64,000 nucleotides of DNA. Origin: Mycobacterium asiaticum DSM 44297 (GTDB lineage: Bacteria; Actinomycetota; Actinomycetes; Mycobacteriales; Mycobacteriaceae). The notes beneath the pieces were generated by a model. That model made no database searches. It saw only the letters and a program-made list of their open reading frames with translations, and was not told where the DNA came from. This document shows positions 16,629-24,498 of the stretch, piece by piece (within the stretch, counting starts at the first letter, position 1; every line of letters begins with the position of its first letter). The position numbers and the translations under genes were made by a program. The stretch is from positions 218,237-282,236 of the forward strand of contig NZ_HG964938.1 in assembly GCF_000613245.1 (NCBI RefSeq). The letters are read 5' to 3'.

Positions 16629-17827
16629 CCCTGCTGCCCGTCGGCGCGGTGGGCGGTGAACTCGCCGCCGGCGTCCGGCGTCTCGTGGCAGGGGTCCTGG
16701 TGCCAGTCGCCGAACGGATCGTGGTACTCGCCCCAGCGGTGCGGATCGGCCATCTCTGCGTCAGTGAGCAGGGCGTCGTGCAACGCCGTCCGCACGTCGA
16801 TGGGGTCGGCACCGCAGACCAGTACGGTCATCGCGGTGTGGCGGTCGCCATGGCGGTATTCCCATATCAGTTCGGCGAACAGTCGCCGCTCGGGATCGGC
16901 CGATGCGACCTCCGCGGCGGTCATGGCCGCCAACCACTTCCCCGCCGAGGCGACCCGCAGGCCACCGCCGGCCGACTCGAGCCACATCACCTGGTCGAGC
17001 CGGTTGGCGAGCCAGAGCCGTCCCCGGGTGCGGATCACCCCGTCCAGCAGGACGTCGACCGCGGCATGCAAACGCTCCGGATGAAACGGTCGGCGCGCGT
17101 TGAACTCGACGATCTGCACGTTTCGATCGCGGGCGAGCGGGGGCAGTCCGGCCAGCAGCGGGGCGTGCGGGTGATCGCTGCGGCCGCGCCGGGAGTACTC
17201 GTCCAGATTGGCCAGCGCCAGCTCCACGCGGTCCACGCCGACGGTGATTCGCGCCCGGGGAGCCAGTCGGCGTAGCACCGCCAGCGTTACCGGCTCCGGA
17301 TGCGTGAGTACCAGCACGTCGGCGAACTCGGCCTGGCTGACGGCCGCTTGGGCTACCGTGCGGCCGTCCGGCAGGACGCCGTCCCCAAGGGCATCGGTCA
17401 GCCATTTGACCGAATCGACGCACGTCACCACTCCGGCAATGGCCACGTCCAGGGCCGCCGGACCGTCCAGGAAGCCGGGGCCGATCCGGACGTGGACATG
17501 GTTGATGGCCCAGCAGACCGGTTCCGGTTCCAGCCACGCCGCCAAGTGCACGACGATGCGCTGCACGTTGGAGCGCCGATGCAATTTGCGCAGCAGCACC
17601 AGCAAGTCGTTGCGGACGGTGCAGGACAGGCAGCCGCGGGCCAGTTCCAGAACGTCCTCGGTGCTGTTGAGCTCGCCGTCCTCCAGGCTGATCACGGCGC
17701 GGCGTACCACGTGTCCGTCGAAGCGGTGCTCGACGATCACCGTCCCCGGCTGACCCAACAGGAGTCCGGTTACGTCATCGGTTGGGCCCTGGCCGGCGAC
17801 AAGCAGGACGGGAGTCCGCATCTTCAC
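16625..17827 (-). CDS. mrf: CobW-like GTPase-family protein; Mrf-type ribosome-hibernation recruitment factor (Rv0106-like)
   Basis: A 400-residue CobW/COG0523-like protein with the metal-binding CxCC-region variant RGCLSCTVR near residue 64-72 and a C-terminal CobW domain with the segment PHRWGEYHDPFGDWHQDPCH. It matches M. tuberculosis Rv0106, known in mycobacteria as Mrf, which acts with zinc-free ribosomes to recruit the hibernation factor Mpy under zinc starvation. The P-loop region reads VAGQGPTDDVTGLLLG, lacking the canonical GKT/GKS, so GTP hydrolysis is doubtful. The gene opens a leftward Zur-controlled operon with L31B. The function is assigned from family and context. Confidence 0.85.
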   Translation of the reverse strand: MKMRTPVLLVAGQGPTDDVTGLLLGQPGTVIVEHRFDGHVVRRAVISLEDGELNSTEDVLELARGCLSCTVRNDLLVLLRKLHRRSNVQRIVVHLAAWLEPEPVCWAINHVHVRIGPGFLDGPAALDVAIAGVVTCVDSVKWLTDALGDGVLPDGRTVAQAAVSQAEFADVLVLTHPEPVTLAVLRRLAPRARITVGVDRVELALANLDEYSRRGRSDHPHAPLLAGLPPLARDRNVQIVEFNARRPFHPERLHAAVDVLLDGVIRTRGRLWLANRLDQVMWLESAGGGLRVASAGKWLAAMTAAEVASADPERRLFAELIWEYRHGDRHTAMTVLVCGADPIDVRTALHDALLTDAEMADPHRWGEYHDPFGDWHQDPCHETPDAGGEFTAHRADGQQG

Positions 17828-17834
17828 CCCTTAT

Positions 17835-17853
17835 TGAAAATGATTGTCATTAA
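17835..17853. promoter_or_regulatory. Zur box in the mrf / rpmB divergent promoter
   Basis: TGAAAATGATTGTCATTAA contains the inverted repeat AATGA-N3-TCATT and matches the mycobacterial Zur operator pattern. It lies 7 bases upstream of the mrf ATG and ~70 bases upstream of the L28 ATG, and all four flanking genes are zinc-free ribosomal or hibernation factors, the standard Zur targets. Confidence 0.9.
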
Positions 17854-17921
17854 GCTCCGATCAGGCTACAGTCCGGGGCACGGCTTGTCGAAAGCGAACC
17901 AACCAGCCAGGGAGTCACACC

Positions 17922-18158
17922 ATGTCCGCAAGGTGCCAAGTCACCGGCCGCACAGTGGGTTTCGGCAACGCGGTGTCACATTCGCACCGCCGCACCCGAC
18001 GGCGGTGGTCGCCGAATCTGCAGCACAAGACCTACTACCTGCCATCCGAAGACCGCCGCATCCGGTTGCGGGTCAGCGCGAAGGGCATCAAGGTCATCGA
18101 TCGCGACGGGATCGAAGCCGTGGTCACACGGCTGCGCAGGTCGGGTGAGAAAATCTGA
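17922..18158 (+). CDS. rpmB: 50S ribosomal protein L28, zinc-free paralogue
   Basis: A 78-residue L28 (MSARCQVTGRTVGFGNAVSH; then LQHKTYYLPSEDRRIRLRVS). Only one Cys remains, so the zinc ribbon of the canonical L28 is absent. It corresponds in place to rpmB2 (Rv0105c). GGGAG lies 8 bases before the ATG. It is the first gene of the rightward Zur-controlled transcript and overlaps the L33 start by one base (TGATG). Confidence 0.93.
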   Translation: MSARCQVTGRTVGFGNAVSHSHRRTRRRWSPNLQHKTYYLPSEDRRIRLRVSAKGIKVIDRDGIEAVVTRLRRSGEKI

Positions 18159-18322
18159 TGGCGCGCAACGAGATTCGACTGACCGTCAAGCTGCGTTCCA
18201 CCGCCGGCACCGGCTATACGTACGTCACCCGCAAGAACCGCCGCAATGATCCCGACCGGCTCATCCTCACCAAGTACGATCCGGTGGTGCGCCGCCACGT
18301 CGAATTCCGCGAGGAGCGCTGA
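18158..18322 (+). CDS. rpmG: 50S ribosomal protein L33, zinc-free paralogue
   Basis: A 54-residue protein starting MARNEIRLTVKLRSTAGTGY and continuing with TRKNRRNDPDRL, a clear L33. The two CxxC zinc motifs are absent, so it is the C-minus form. It is translationally linked to L28 by a TGATG junction and converges on the DUF2236 gene with 9 bases between. In M. tuberculosis the C-minus L33 sits in a different operon with S14 and S18; those two are not found here. Confidence 0.93.
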   Translation: MARNEIRLTVKLRSTAGTGYTYVTRKNRRNDPDRLILTKYDPVVRRHVEFREER

Positions 18323-18331
18323 GCCCTTTCG

Positions 18332-19255
18332 TTACCGCGGTCGGTTGTGCAGCCGGCGCGGATCGACACCGACCCGGGCCCAGGCGTCGGCCGCCCAGCT
18401 GGCGTAAATCATCCGCACCGGCAGCCGGTTGATCAGCGGGTTGAGCGCCCGCATGAAGGCAGCGAATCGCTGAAAACGCCTCTCCTTCTTGTCATTCCAC
18501 TCCAGATCGCACACCTCGCGCATCTGCGGCGGGCATGTTCCGACGATGACCAGGCGGGCGTAGGCGTTCACCGGCGCGGTCAGCAGCCGCCAGAGCGGCT
18601 TGGGAACTTTGCGGGGACCGGGAATGCCCTTGCGGATGTAGCCGGTGCCGTAGCGGACGGTCTTGTGCGGGATGAACCGGTCGAGCATCCCGTCCCAGTA
18701 AGCAACGAACTCGTCGTAGGTCTGCGGTTGACCGCGGTCACTCACGCCGTAAAGGCTGTACCAAACCTTGCTCTCGACGAAGATCTGTTCCTTCTCGGCA
18801 TGCGAAAGTCGCCGGATGAACATGTCGGCGTTGTAGATGACCTGATCGACGAACGTGGCGTGCGCCCAATAGAACAGCTCCGGGTTCAGGGCGTGGTACC
18901 TTGAGCCGTCGCTGATGGTGCCCTTGATCGGTTTGTGGAAGTCGCGCACGGTGCGGCCCCATTTGTGCGGGTCCTCGGAGTACACCGTCTTCATGAGCGG
19001 CGGCGCGGTCCGTTTGGCCCGGCCCAGGGTGTCGCTGAAGATCACCGAATGATCGAGCACACCTTGGGCGAGTTGCTCGATGCAATTCTCCGTCCCGGCA
19101 ACGCGCTGGAACCCGAAGATTTGGGTGCGGACGTCGCCATAGAACTTCCAGATCAGTGAATCGGGCCCGAGCACAGGTGACTGATCGGGGACCTCGTCCA
19201 CCACCACGGGGGTGGCTTCCCGCACCCCGGTGTCGAAATCCAGCTCAGCCGTCAT
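18332..19255 (-). CDS. DUF2236 / oxygenase MpaB family protein
   Basis: A 307-residue all-helical protein of the DUF2236 family (MpaB/Lcp-like), some members of which are haem-dependent oxygenases. Family segments include IWKFYGDVRTQIFGFQRVAG, the histidine region DPHKWGRTVRDFHKPIKG and FYWAHATFVDQVIYNADMF. The ATG at 19253-19255 is preferred over one seven codons upstream. It is divergent from a TetR gene, with a perfect 24-bp operator between them, so that TetR probably represses it. The oxygenase role is a family-level guess. Confidence 0.85.
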   Translation of the reverse strand: MTAELDFDTGVREATPVVVDEVPDQSPVLGPDSLIWKFYGDVRTQIFGFQRVAGTENCIEQLAQGVLDHSVIFSDTLGRAKRTAPPLMKTVYSEDPHKWGRTVRDFHKPIKGTISDGSRYHALNPELFYWAHATFVDQVIYNADMFIRRLSHAEKEQIFVESKVWYSLYGVSDRGQPQTYDEFVAYWDGMLDRFIPHKTVRYGTGYIRKGIPGPRKVPKPLWRLLTAPVNAYARLVIVGTCPPQMREVCDLEWNDKKERRFQRFAAFMRALNPLINRLPVRMIYASWAADAWARVGVDPRRLHNRPR

Positions 19256-19302
19256 GGCAAATCCCCTCACCAGCACTCCCCCGCGCCCGTTTGTGAGTCA
19301 GA

Positions 19303-19326
19303 GAAACAAAATCGTATCTTTGTTTC
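19303..19326. promoter_or_regulatory. Perfect inverted repeat, likely TetR operator
   Basis: GAAACAAA, 8 bases, TTTGTTTC: a perfect 8-8-8 palindrome in the short divergent region between DUF2236 and the TetR gene. Placement and symmetry are typical of an autoregulatory TetR site. Confidence 0.75.
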
Positions 19327-19382
19327 AGAGCTTAGCATGATCAGTGTGCGCCCCGAGTGCGCCGTGTGGGGGTCGTGGGTCC

Positions 19383-19979
19383 GTGAAAATTCGTGAGAGC
19401 AACCTCGTTGCCGATCTCGACAACACCATCCTGGACACCGCGCGGGCCGTCTTCGAGACGTACGGCGTGCGGCGCGCGAACATCGGCGACGTCGCCGCCC
19501 GCGCCGGTGTCAGCCGCAGCACGATCTACCGGCGCTTCCCCACCAAGGACGAACTCTTCGAAGCCGTTGTGCGCCGCGAAGCCGAACTGTTCTTCACCAC
19601 GCTGGACCAGGCCACTACCGGCCGGAACCCCGCGGAAGCGGTCGTCGAGGCGTTCGCACTTGGCGTGCGACTGATCGAGGATTCGCCGCTGTACTCCCGC
19701 ATCGCCGACAGCGAACCGGAGCTGTTCGGCATGTTCTCCCGCTCGCACGTCTTCCCGACCGGCCAGTTCGCCGACGGCATCGCGCACACCCTGCGCCGCT
19801 GTGGCGCCGACATGGACGACGCCGACCTGGCCAACATCGCCGACATCCTGCTGCGGGTCGCCGTCGGCATCATCTTCTTCCCAACCGACCGCCTCGATAC
19901 GTCGGACCAGCAGGCCGTGCGGGACTACGCCGCGCGCTACCTGATCCCGATCATCAGCCGCCCCGGTGACATCCGGTAA
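19383..19979 (+). CDS. TetR-family transcriptional regulator
   Basis: A 198-residue TetR protein. The helix-turn-helix spans ARAVFETYGVRRANIGDVAA and AGVSRSTIYRRFPTKDELFE (residues ~18-52), followed by a ligand domain. The GTG at 19383-19385 (VKIRESNL) is favoured because it sits at the usual distance before the first helix; a start 13 codons upstream is possible. Divergent from DUF2236, it most likely binds the 19303-19326 palindrome. Ligand unknown. Confidence 0.93.
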   Translation: MKIRESNLVADLDNTILDTARAVFETYGVRRANIGDVAARAGVSRSTIYRRFPTKDELFEAVVRREAELFFTTLDQATTGRNPAEAVVEAFALGVRLIEDSPLYSRIADSEPELFGMFSRSHVFPTGQFADGIAHTLRRCGADMDDADLANIADILLRVAVGIIFFPTDRLDTSDQQAVRDYAARYLIPIISRPGDIR

Positions 19980-20036
19980 GCGCCGCGGCGTGAATGGGTA
20001 TGCCCACACCGACGCCGGTGTGGATCGAAGGTGCTT

Positions 20037-21833
20037 ATGAACGACAAACCGTCCGCCGCCGAACGGCTCTCACCCCACGTGTTGCGCGAATACGCGGTGC
20101 TTGCCGACGGGGAGCGAGGAATCGTAGTGGGGCCACGCGGAGACTATTCGTGGCTGTGTCTGCCCCGGTGGGATAGTCCCGCCGTGTTCAGCTCACTGCT
20201 GGGCGGTCCGGGCGGTTACACCGTCTGTCCCGCTGAGCCACGATTTGTTTGGGGTGGCCACTACGAGGAGCGATCACTGATCTGGCGGTCGCGCTGGGTA
20301 ACAACTGACGGAATCGTTGAGTGCCGGGAAGCGCTGGCGTTCCCGGGAGATCAGCACACGGCGGTGTTGTTGCGTCGCATTATCGCGGTCGATCGACCGG
20401 CACGCGTGTTTGTCGCACTTGACTTGCGTGCCAACTTCGGCGCCGAGCGCATCCGCGACCTTCGTCTCGACAGCGGGGTCTTCATGGGCCGCTCGGGACC
20501 GCACCGGTTCCGCTGGACCGGCGCCCCCGGCGCACGGGTGTGTTCAGACGGTTCGCTGGCGGCAACGATCGACGTCTCCCCAGGAAAGGACCACGATCTG
20601 GTCCTGGAAGTTTCCGATCAGGAGCTGACGTGGAAGCCGGCCCGTCCGCAGGACGCCTGGCGACAGACCGAAAACGCTTGGCGCGAAGCGGTTCCGACCG
20701 TCACGGGGACGCTGGCTGACGTCGATGCGCAGCTCGCCTACGCGGTGCTCCGCGGACTGACGAGCAGCAGCGGCGGAATGGTCGCGGCGGCCACCATGTC
20801 GCTACCCGAGCGAGCCCAACAGGGCCGCAACTACGACTACCGCTATTGCTGGATACGCGACCAGTGCTACGCAGGGCAGGCGGTGGCCGTGGCCGGCGCC
20901 TCCCCGCTGCTCGATAATGCGGTTCGCTTCGTCAGCGAGCGTGTCCTGACCGACGGCCCGGATCTCAAGCCGGCCTACTCGGTTGTCGGCGGCACGGTGC
21001 CGCACGAACAGACGCTCGACCTACCGGGATATCCCGGCGCTACGGTCAAGAGCGGGAACTGGGTAACCGAGCAGTTCCAGCTCGATGCGTGTGGTGAAGC
21101 GCTGCTGCTGTTGGCGTCGGCGGCGTGTCTCGATCGCCTCGATACCGGTCACTGGCAAGCAGTTCAGACCCTGGCGAGCACAATCAAGGGGCGATGGTCG
21201 GAGCCCGACGCTGGAATCTGGGAACTGGACAACCGACGTTGGGCGCATTCGCGATTGACATGCGCCGCCGGATTGCGTCGCATCAGCGAGGTGGCACCGC
21301 GCCGAGAAGGTGACGAATGGCGCCAATTGGCGGATGCGTTGGTCGCCGATACCGCCTCGGACTGCCTGCATATCGACCGCAGATGGCAACGAGCACCAAA
21401 TGATTCGCGGGTAGACGCATCGTTGCTCATCCCGTCGATCAGGGGCGCGGTGCCCGCCGATGATCCGCGGACGGTCGCCACACTGGAAGCGGTGCGCGCC
21501 GATTTGGGCCGGCATGGCTTTGTCTATCGCTTCCAGCCCGACGAACGCCCGTTAGGCGAGGCAGAAGGGGCGTTTCTGCTGTGCGGTTTTCTGATGGCCC
21601 TGGCGGACTACCAGCAGGGCAACCTGATCCAGGCGGTGCGGTGGTTCGATCGAAACCGCACCGCCTGTGGGTCACCGGGTTTGTTCGCCGAAGAATTCGA
21701 CGTCGTCCAGCGCCAGTTGCGCGGTAACCTGCCGCAGGCGTTCGTCCACGCGCTGCTGTTCGAGTCGGCACATCGCCTCGCCCGTGCCGACTCGACGACG
21801 GTGGGAGCGGGCACCGGAACGCCGTCAAAATAG
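20037..21833 (+). CDS. Glycoside hydrolase family 15 protein (glucoamylase/trehalase-like)
   Basis: A ~598-residue GH15-type enzyme. The N-terminal ~240 residues form the beta domain (GIVVGPRGDYSWLCLPRWDS), and the (alpha/alpha)6 catalytic barrel includes the GH15 signature NYDYRYCWIRDQCY, then NWVTEQFQLDACGEALLLL and a C-terminal FAEEFD. Actinobacterial members include trehalases and glucoamylases; which one applies is not clear. GAAGG lies 5 bases before the ATG at 20037. It opens the accessory sugar/redox island, with the membrane protein and cytochrome b-molybdopterin enzyme downstream. Confidence 0.88.
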   Translation: MNDKPSAAERLSPHVLREYAVLADGERGIVVGPRGDYSWLCLPRWDSPAVFSSLLGGPGGYTVCPAEPRFVWGGHYEERSLIWRSRWVTTDGIVECREALAFPGDQHTAVLLRRIIAVDRPARVFVALDLRANFGAERIRDLRLDSGVFMGRSGPHRFRWTGAPGARVCSDGSLAATIDVSPGKDHDLVLEVSDQELTWKPARPQDAWRQTENAWREAVPTVTGTLADVDAQLAYAVLRGLTSSSGGMVAAATMSLPERAQQGRNYDYRYCWIRDQCYAGQAVAVAGASPLLDNAVRFVSERVLTDGPDLKPAYSVVGGTVPHEQTLDLPGYPGATVKSGNWVTEQFQLDACGEALLLLASAACLDRLDTGHWQAVQTLASTIKGRWSEPDAGIWELDNRRWAHSRLTCAAGLRRISEVAPRREGDEWRQLADALVADTASDCLHIDRRWQRAPNDSRVDASLLIPSIRGAVPADDPRTVATLEAVRADLGRHGFVYRFQPDERPLGEAEGAFLLCGFLMALADYQQGNLIQAVRWFDRNRTACGSPGLFAEEFDVVQRQLRGNLPQAFVHALLFESAHRLARADSTTVGAGTGTPSK

Positions 21834-21870
21834 CGCGTTTGTCGCAGCTTTCGCCGGGTACCTCACCCGG

Positions 21871-22371
21871 GTGGCCGGTTTCGTCGGACGACTATGGCTG
21901 AAGACCTGGCATGGCATTCTGTCGTCCAGATTTCTCACCCTGGACGGTTGGGTAGCCTTCAATCTGCCGCGCACCGTGACCGCGGTCGGGCAAGGACTTC
22001 TGGCCGGACTCGCGGGGGTTCACGTCTATCTGCTCAGCACCGAACCCGGATTGCCATGGTATTTCGTCGGCTACGCCGTTGCACTGGTCGCCGGCTGCCT
22101 GATCGCGGCGGTTGCCATGGTTGCGAACATGAATCCCTCGGTACCGCAGCGTGGTTGGTATGTAGGCAGCTTGATTTGCTGCGCTTTTCTCGGACTCTAT
22201 GTGCTGAGCCGGCTGATCAGCCTGTCTGGCCTCGAGGCACTCACCGGACGCTGGGACGTCGCGCCTGTGACGCTGGCGATGGCCTTGGCCGTGGCCTTCC
22301 TAGCCGTGCACACCACCGTTCTGTCGGGGATCAACGCGGCGTACCCCCACCGGCAGAACTGGCAAGACTGA
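21871..22371 (+). CDS. Predicted membrane protein of unknown function
   Basis: A ~166-residue protein with about four transmembrane segments (AVGQGLLAGLAGVHVYLLS; YFVGYAVALVAGCLIAAVAM; GSLICCAFLGLYVLSRLISL; VTLAMALAVAFLAVHTTVL). No family recognised. GTG 21871 is the best start after the GH15 stop, though coding-like sequence (FVAAFAGYLTR) extends 10 codons further upstream to the GH15 end, so an unrecognised start or a rare TTG there is possible. It ends 10 bases before the cytochrome b-molybdopterin gene, so it may be an accessory membrane partner. Confidence 0.7.
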   Translation: MAGFVGRLWLKTWHGILSSRFLTLDGWVAFNLPRTVTAVGQGLLAGLAGVHVYLLSTEPGLPWYFVGYAVALVAGCLIAAVAMVANMNPSVPQRGWYVGSLICCAFLGLYVLSRLISLSGLEALTGRWDVAPVTLAMALAVAFLAVHTTVLSGINAAYPHRQNWQD

Positions 22372-22381
22372 ACGGAACAGC

Positions 22382-23872
22382 ATGACAAGCTTGGACTACC
22401 CGGCATGGCTGCGAATCGAGCACTGGGTCAACGTGCTGTTCGTGACGTTGATCATTCGCAGCGGCATTGAAATCCTTGCCACCCACCCCAAACTGTATTG
22501 GCATGATGACAGCAAACCCGGCAGCGAGTGGGCGAGATTCACCCGCAAGGTGATGCCGCGGGACCGGTTGTACGACACCCTCGATGAGGAAGAGGACTAT
22601 CACCCGGTCATCGCGCTTCCTGGTCGCGCACAGTTGGGCATGGGCCGCCATTGGCATTTCTTCTCGGTGATCGGCTGGATTCTGCTGGGGCTGTCCTACT
22701 ACGTCCTGTTGTTCGTAACCGGCCAATGGCACCGCTACTGGCCCGCCTCGTGGTCGATCTTCCCCGAAGCATGGGACGACATCGTGACTTACCTGAGTTT
22801 CAACCTACCGCCGCTGCTGCCGGGAGAACCATTCGACGCGATCCAGAAGCTGACCTATGCGGCGGTGATCTTTTTGCTCGCCCCGTTCCAGATACTCACC
22901 GGCGCAGCGCAATCGCCGGCGATCGCGGCTCGGCTCCCTTGGTATATCCAACTTTGGGGCGGCCGCCAGTGGGCGCGCAGCCTGCATTTTCTTGGCCTGG
23001 TGGCCTTCCTCGTGTTCATTGCGATTCACCTGTCGATGGTTTTTTTCTGGGGATGGGGCCCCCTCACCGCCGCAATGATTTTCGGTTCGGTGCGCAACAC
23101 CACGTTGGCCACCCTGCTGTCGCTGGCGATCATCGCGTTGATCATCGCCATTCACGCGGCGGCGACAATCTGGAGCCTTCGTAGGCCTCGGTCGGTACAG
23201 CGCGTACTCGGCTCGGTGGTCAACGCGGCCCGGCGCATTCTTCTTCGGCCGCTGGACTCTCGACAGAACTATCCGCCATCGAAGATTTCCCCATCCCACC
23301 GCGTCAATGGAAAGCCGCCTGCCAGCATCGAATACAAGGTGATGGCCGTGCACAATTTCATCGATTGGCGGTTGCGCGTCGGCGGTCTGGTGGAGAATCC
23401 GGTGACCTTGGATCTGGCCGCGCTGCGTGCGCTGAACGGACGGCAGACCCAGCGGGTGTTGCATCACTGTGTGCAAGGTTGGACGAGCATCGGCGAATGG
23501 AGCGGTGTTCCACTGGCACGGCTGGCGGAGCTGGTGCGACCACTCCCCCAAGCTCGATACGTCTGCTTTCTGACGATGCAGGACAACGATCGAGACGAGC
23601 CCGCCTCCCACGGCGGCGGACAGTTCTACGAAGTGATGGATCTCGAATTGGTCTACAAACCGCAGACTTTGCTGGCCTACGAAATGAACGGCCGGGCATT
23701 ACCGATCCAGCACGGCGCACCGTTGCGATTGAGGGTCGAGACGCAAGTCGGTTTCAAGATGGCCAAATGGATCGATCAGATCGAATTCATCAACGATTAC
23801 GCCGGCATCGGAAAGGGTGCCGGGGGCTGGCGCGAGGACAACGTCTTTTACGACAAGAATGTGGAGATCTGA
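22382..23872 (+). CDS. Cytochrome b561 / molybdopterin-oxidoreductase fusion protein
   Basis: A 496-residue fusion. Residues 1-~275 form a cytochrome b561-like di-haem membrane domain with His-bearing helices (RIEHWVNVLFVTLIIRSG, GRHWHFFSVIGWILLGLSYY, ARSLHFLGLVAFLVFIAIHL). Residues ~310-496 are a sulfite-oxidase/MsrP-type molybdopterin domain with the ligand Cys in HHCVQGWTSIGEWSGVPL. The arrangement suggests electrons pass between the quinone pool via the b haems and a molybdenum site, as in MsrP-MsrQ but in a single chain. The substrate is unknown; repair of methionine sulfoxide or reduction of small oxides are options. Confidence 0.85.
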   Translation: MTSLDYPAWLRIEHWVNVLFVTLIIRSGIEILATHPKLYWHDDSKPGSEWARFTRKVMPRDRLYDTLDEEEDYHPVIALPGRAQLGMGRHWHFFSVIGWILLGLSYYVLLFVTGQWHRYWPASWSIFPEAWDDIVTYLSFNLPPLLPGEPFDAIQKLTYAAVIFLLAPFQILTGAAQSPAIAARLPWYIQLWGGRQWARSLHFLGLVAFLVFIAIHLSMVFFWGWGPLTAAMIFGSVRNTTLATLLSLAIIALIIAIHAAATIWSLRRPRSVQRVLGSVVNAARRILLRPLDSRQNYPPSKISPSHRVNGKPPASIEYKVMAVHNFIDWRLRVGGLVENPVTLDLAALRALNGRQTQRVLHHCVQGWTSIGEWSGVPLARLAELVRPLPQARYVCFLTMQDNDRDEPASHGGGQFYEVMDLELVYKPQTLLAYEMNGRALPIQHGAPLRLRVETQVGFKMAKWIDQIEFINDYAGIGKGAGGWREDNVFYDKNVEI

Positions 23873-23873
23873 C

Positions 23874-24167
23874 ATGGCCGACGACGCCCCGGTCTCACCC
23901 GAACTGATCGACCTGACTGACGCTTGCCGACAACGGGTTTCCGACCAGATCAACGCCAAAGGTGGTTACTGCGAAAGCTGCGCCGGTACCGAGTTCACTA
24001 TCGGTCGTGCCCTTCCGCTGGGATTTCTTTTCCTCAACGAGGACCATGACGCCTACCTGGTGGCCCTGAGCTGCCGAACCCCAGGCTGTCCGAAGCCACG
24101 CACCGCGATCGCACTCCACCACGACGAGATCTTCACCCTCGCCGGACAAGGCGCCGCAGACTCGTAA
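23874..24167 (+). CDS. Small zinc-ribbon-like protein
   Basis: A 97-residue protein with Cys pairs GGYCESCAGTEF and SCRTPGC spaced about 35 residues apart, the geometry of a zinc ribbon. No family name recognised. It starts one base after the cytochrome b-molybdopterin gene and is almost certainly co-expressed with it; it could be a metal or cofactor chaperone for that enzyme. Its 3' end overlaps by 35 bases that of a convergent gene. Confidence 0.8.
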   Translation: MADDAPVSPELIDLTDACRQRVSDQINAKGGYCESCAGTEFTIGRALPLGFLFLNEDHDAYLVALSCRTPGCPKPRTAIALHHDEIFTLAGQGAADS

Positions 24168-24483
24168 CCCAGCCCCGGTGGCCGGCGATTCGCGGTGCTG
24201 GCGAATCGAATTCGGGTTGCGTCAGTCCGAATCGTGCGATCAGTGCGGACAGCCCGCGAAGCTCAGCGCACAGCGATTCGAATCGACGCTGATCGTCCTC
24301 TGCGAGTAAGTTGAGCGAACTGTAGTGCACCAGCCGCGGAAGGCGCCCAGCCAGAGCGGTACCCCACCGGATGCTGAAGTCGTAGATCTCGCCGGCGCCC
24401 ACCGATTCTCGTTGGCCCAGCCGCTCGAGCACGTTGATCTGTTCGCGGAGGAACTCGACGTCGCCGTCGATGTTCACCGGCAT
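24133..24483 (-). CDS. Hypothetical protein (116 aa)
   Basis: A 116-residue predicted cytosolic protein, helical in appearance (DVEFLREQINVLERLGQRES; LRGLSALIARFGLTQPEF), with no family recognised. ATG at 24481-24483, with AGGAG-like sequence upstream. It lies 15 bases after the lipoprotein gene on the same strand and probably ends the MarR-lipoprotein operon. Overlaps the convergent zinc-ribbon gene tail. Confidence 0.65.
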   Translation of the reverse strand: MPVNIDGDVEFLREQINVLERLGQRESVGAGEIYDFSIRWGTALAGRLPRLVHYSSLNLLAEDDQRRFESLCAELRGLSALIARFGLTQPEFDSPAPRIAGHRGWVTSLRRLVRRG

Positions 24484-24498
24484 TCGACCCTCCTGCGC

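Noticed and set aside
16022..17275. 417-codon plus-strand frame across SDR, L31B and Mrf
   Set aside because: It crosses three real genes on the other strand and has no recognisable domain.
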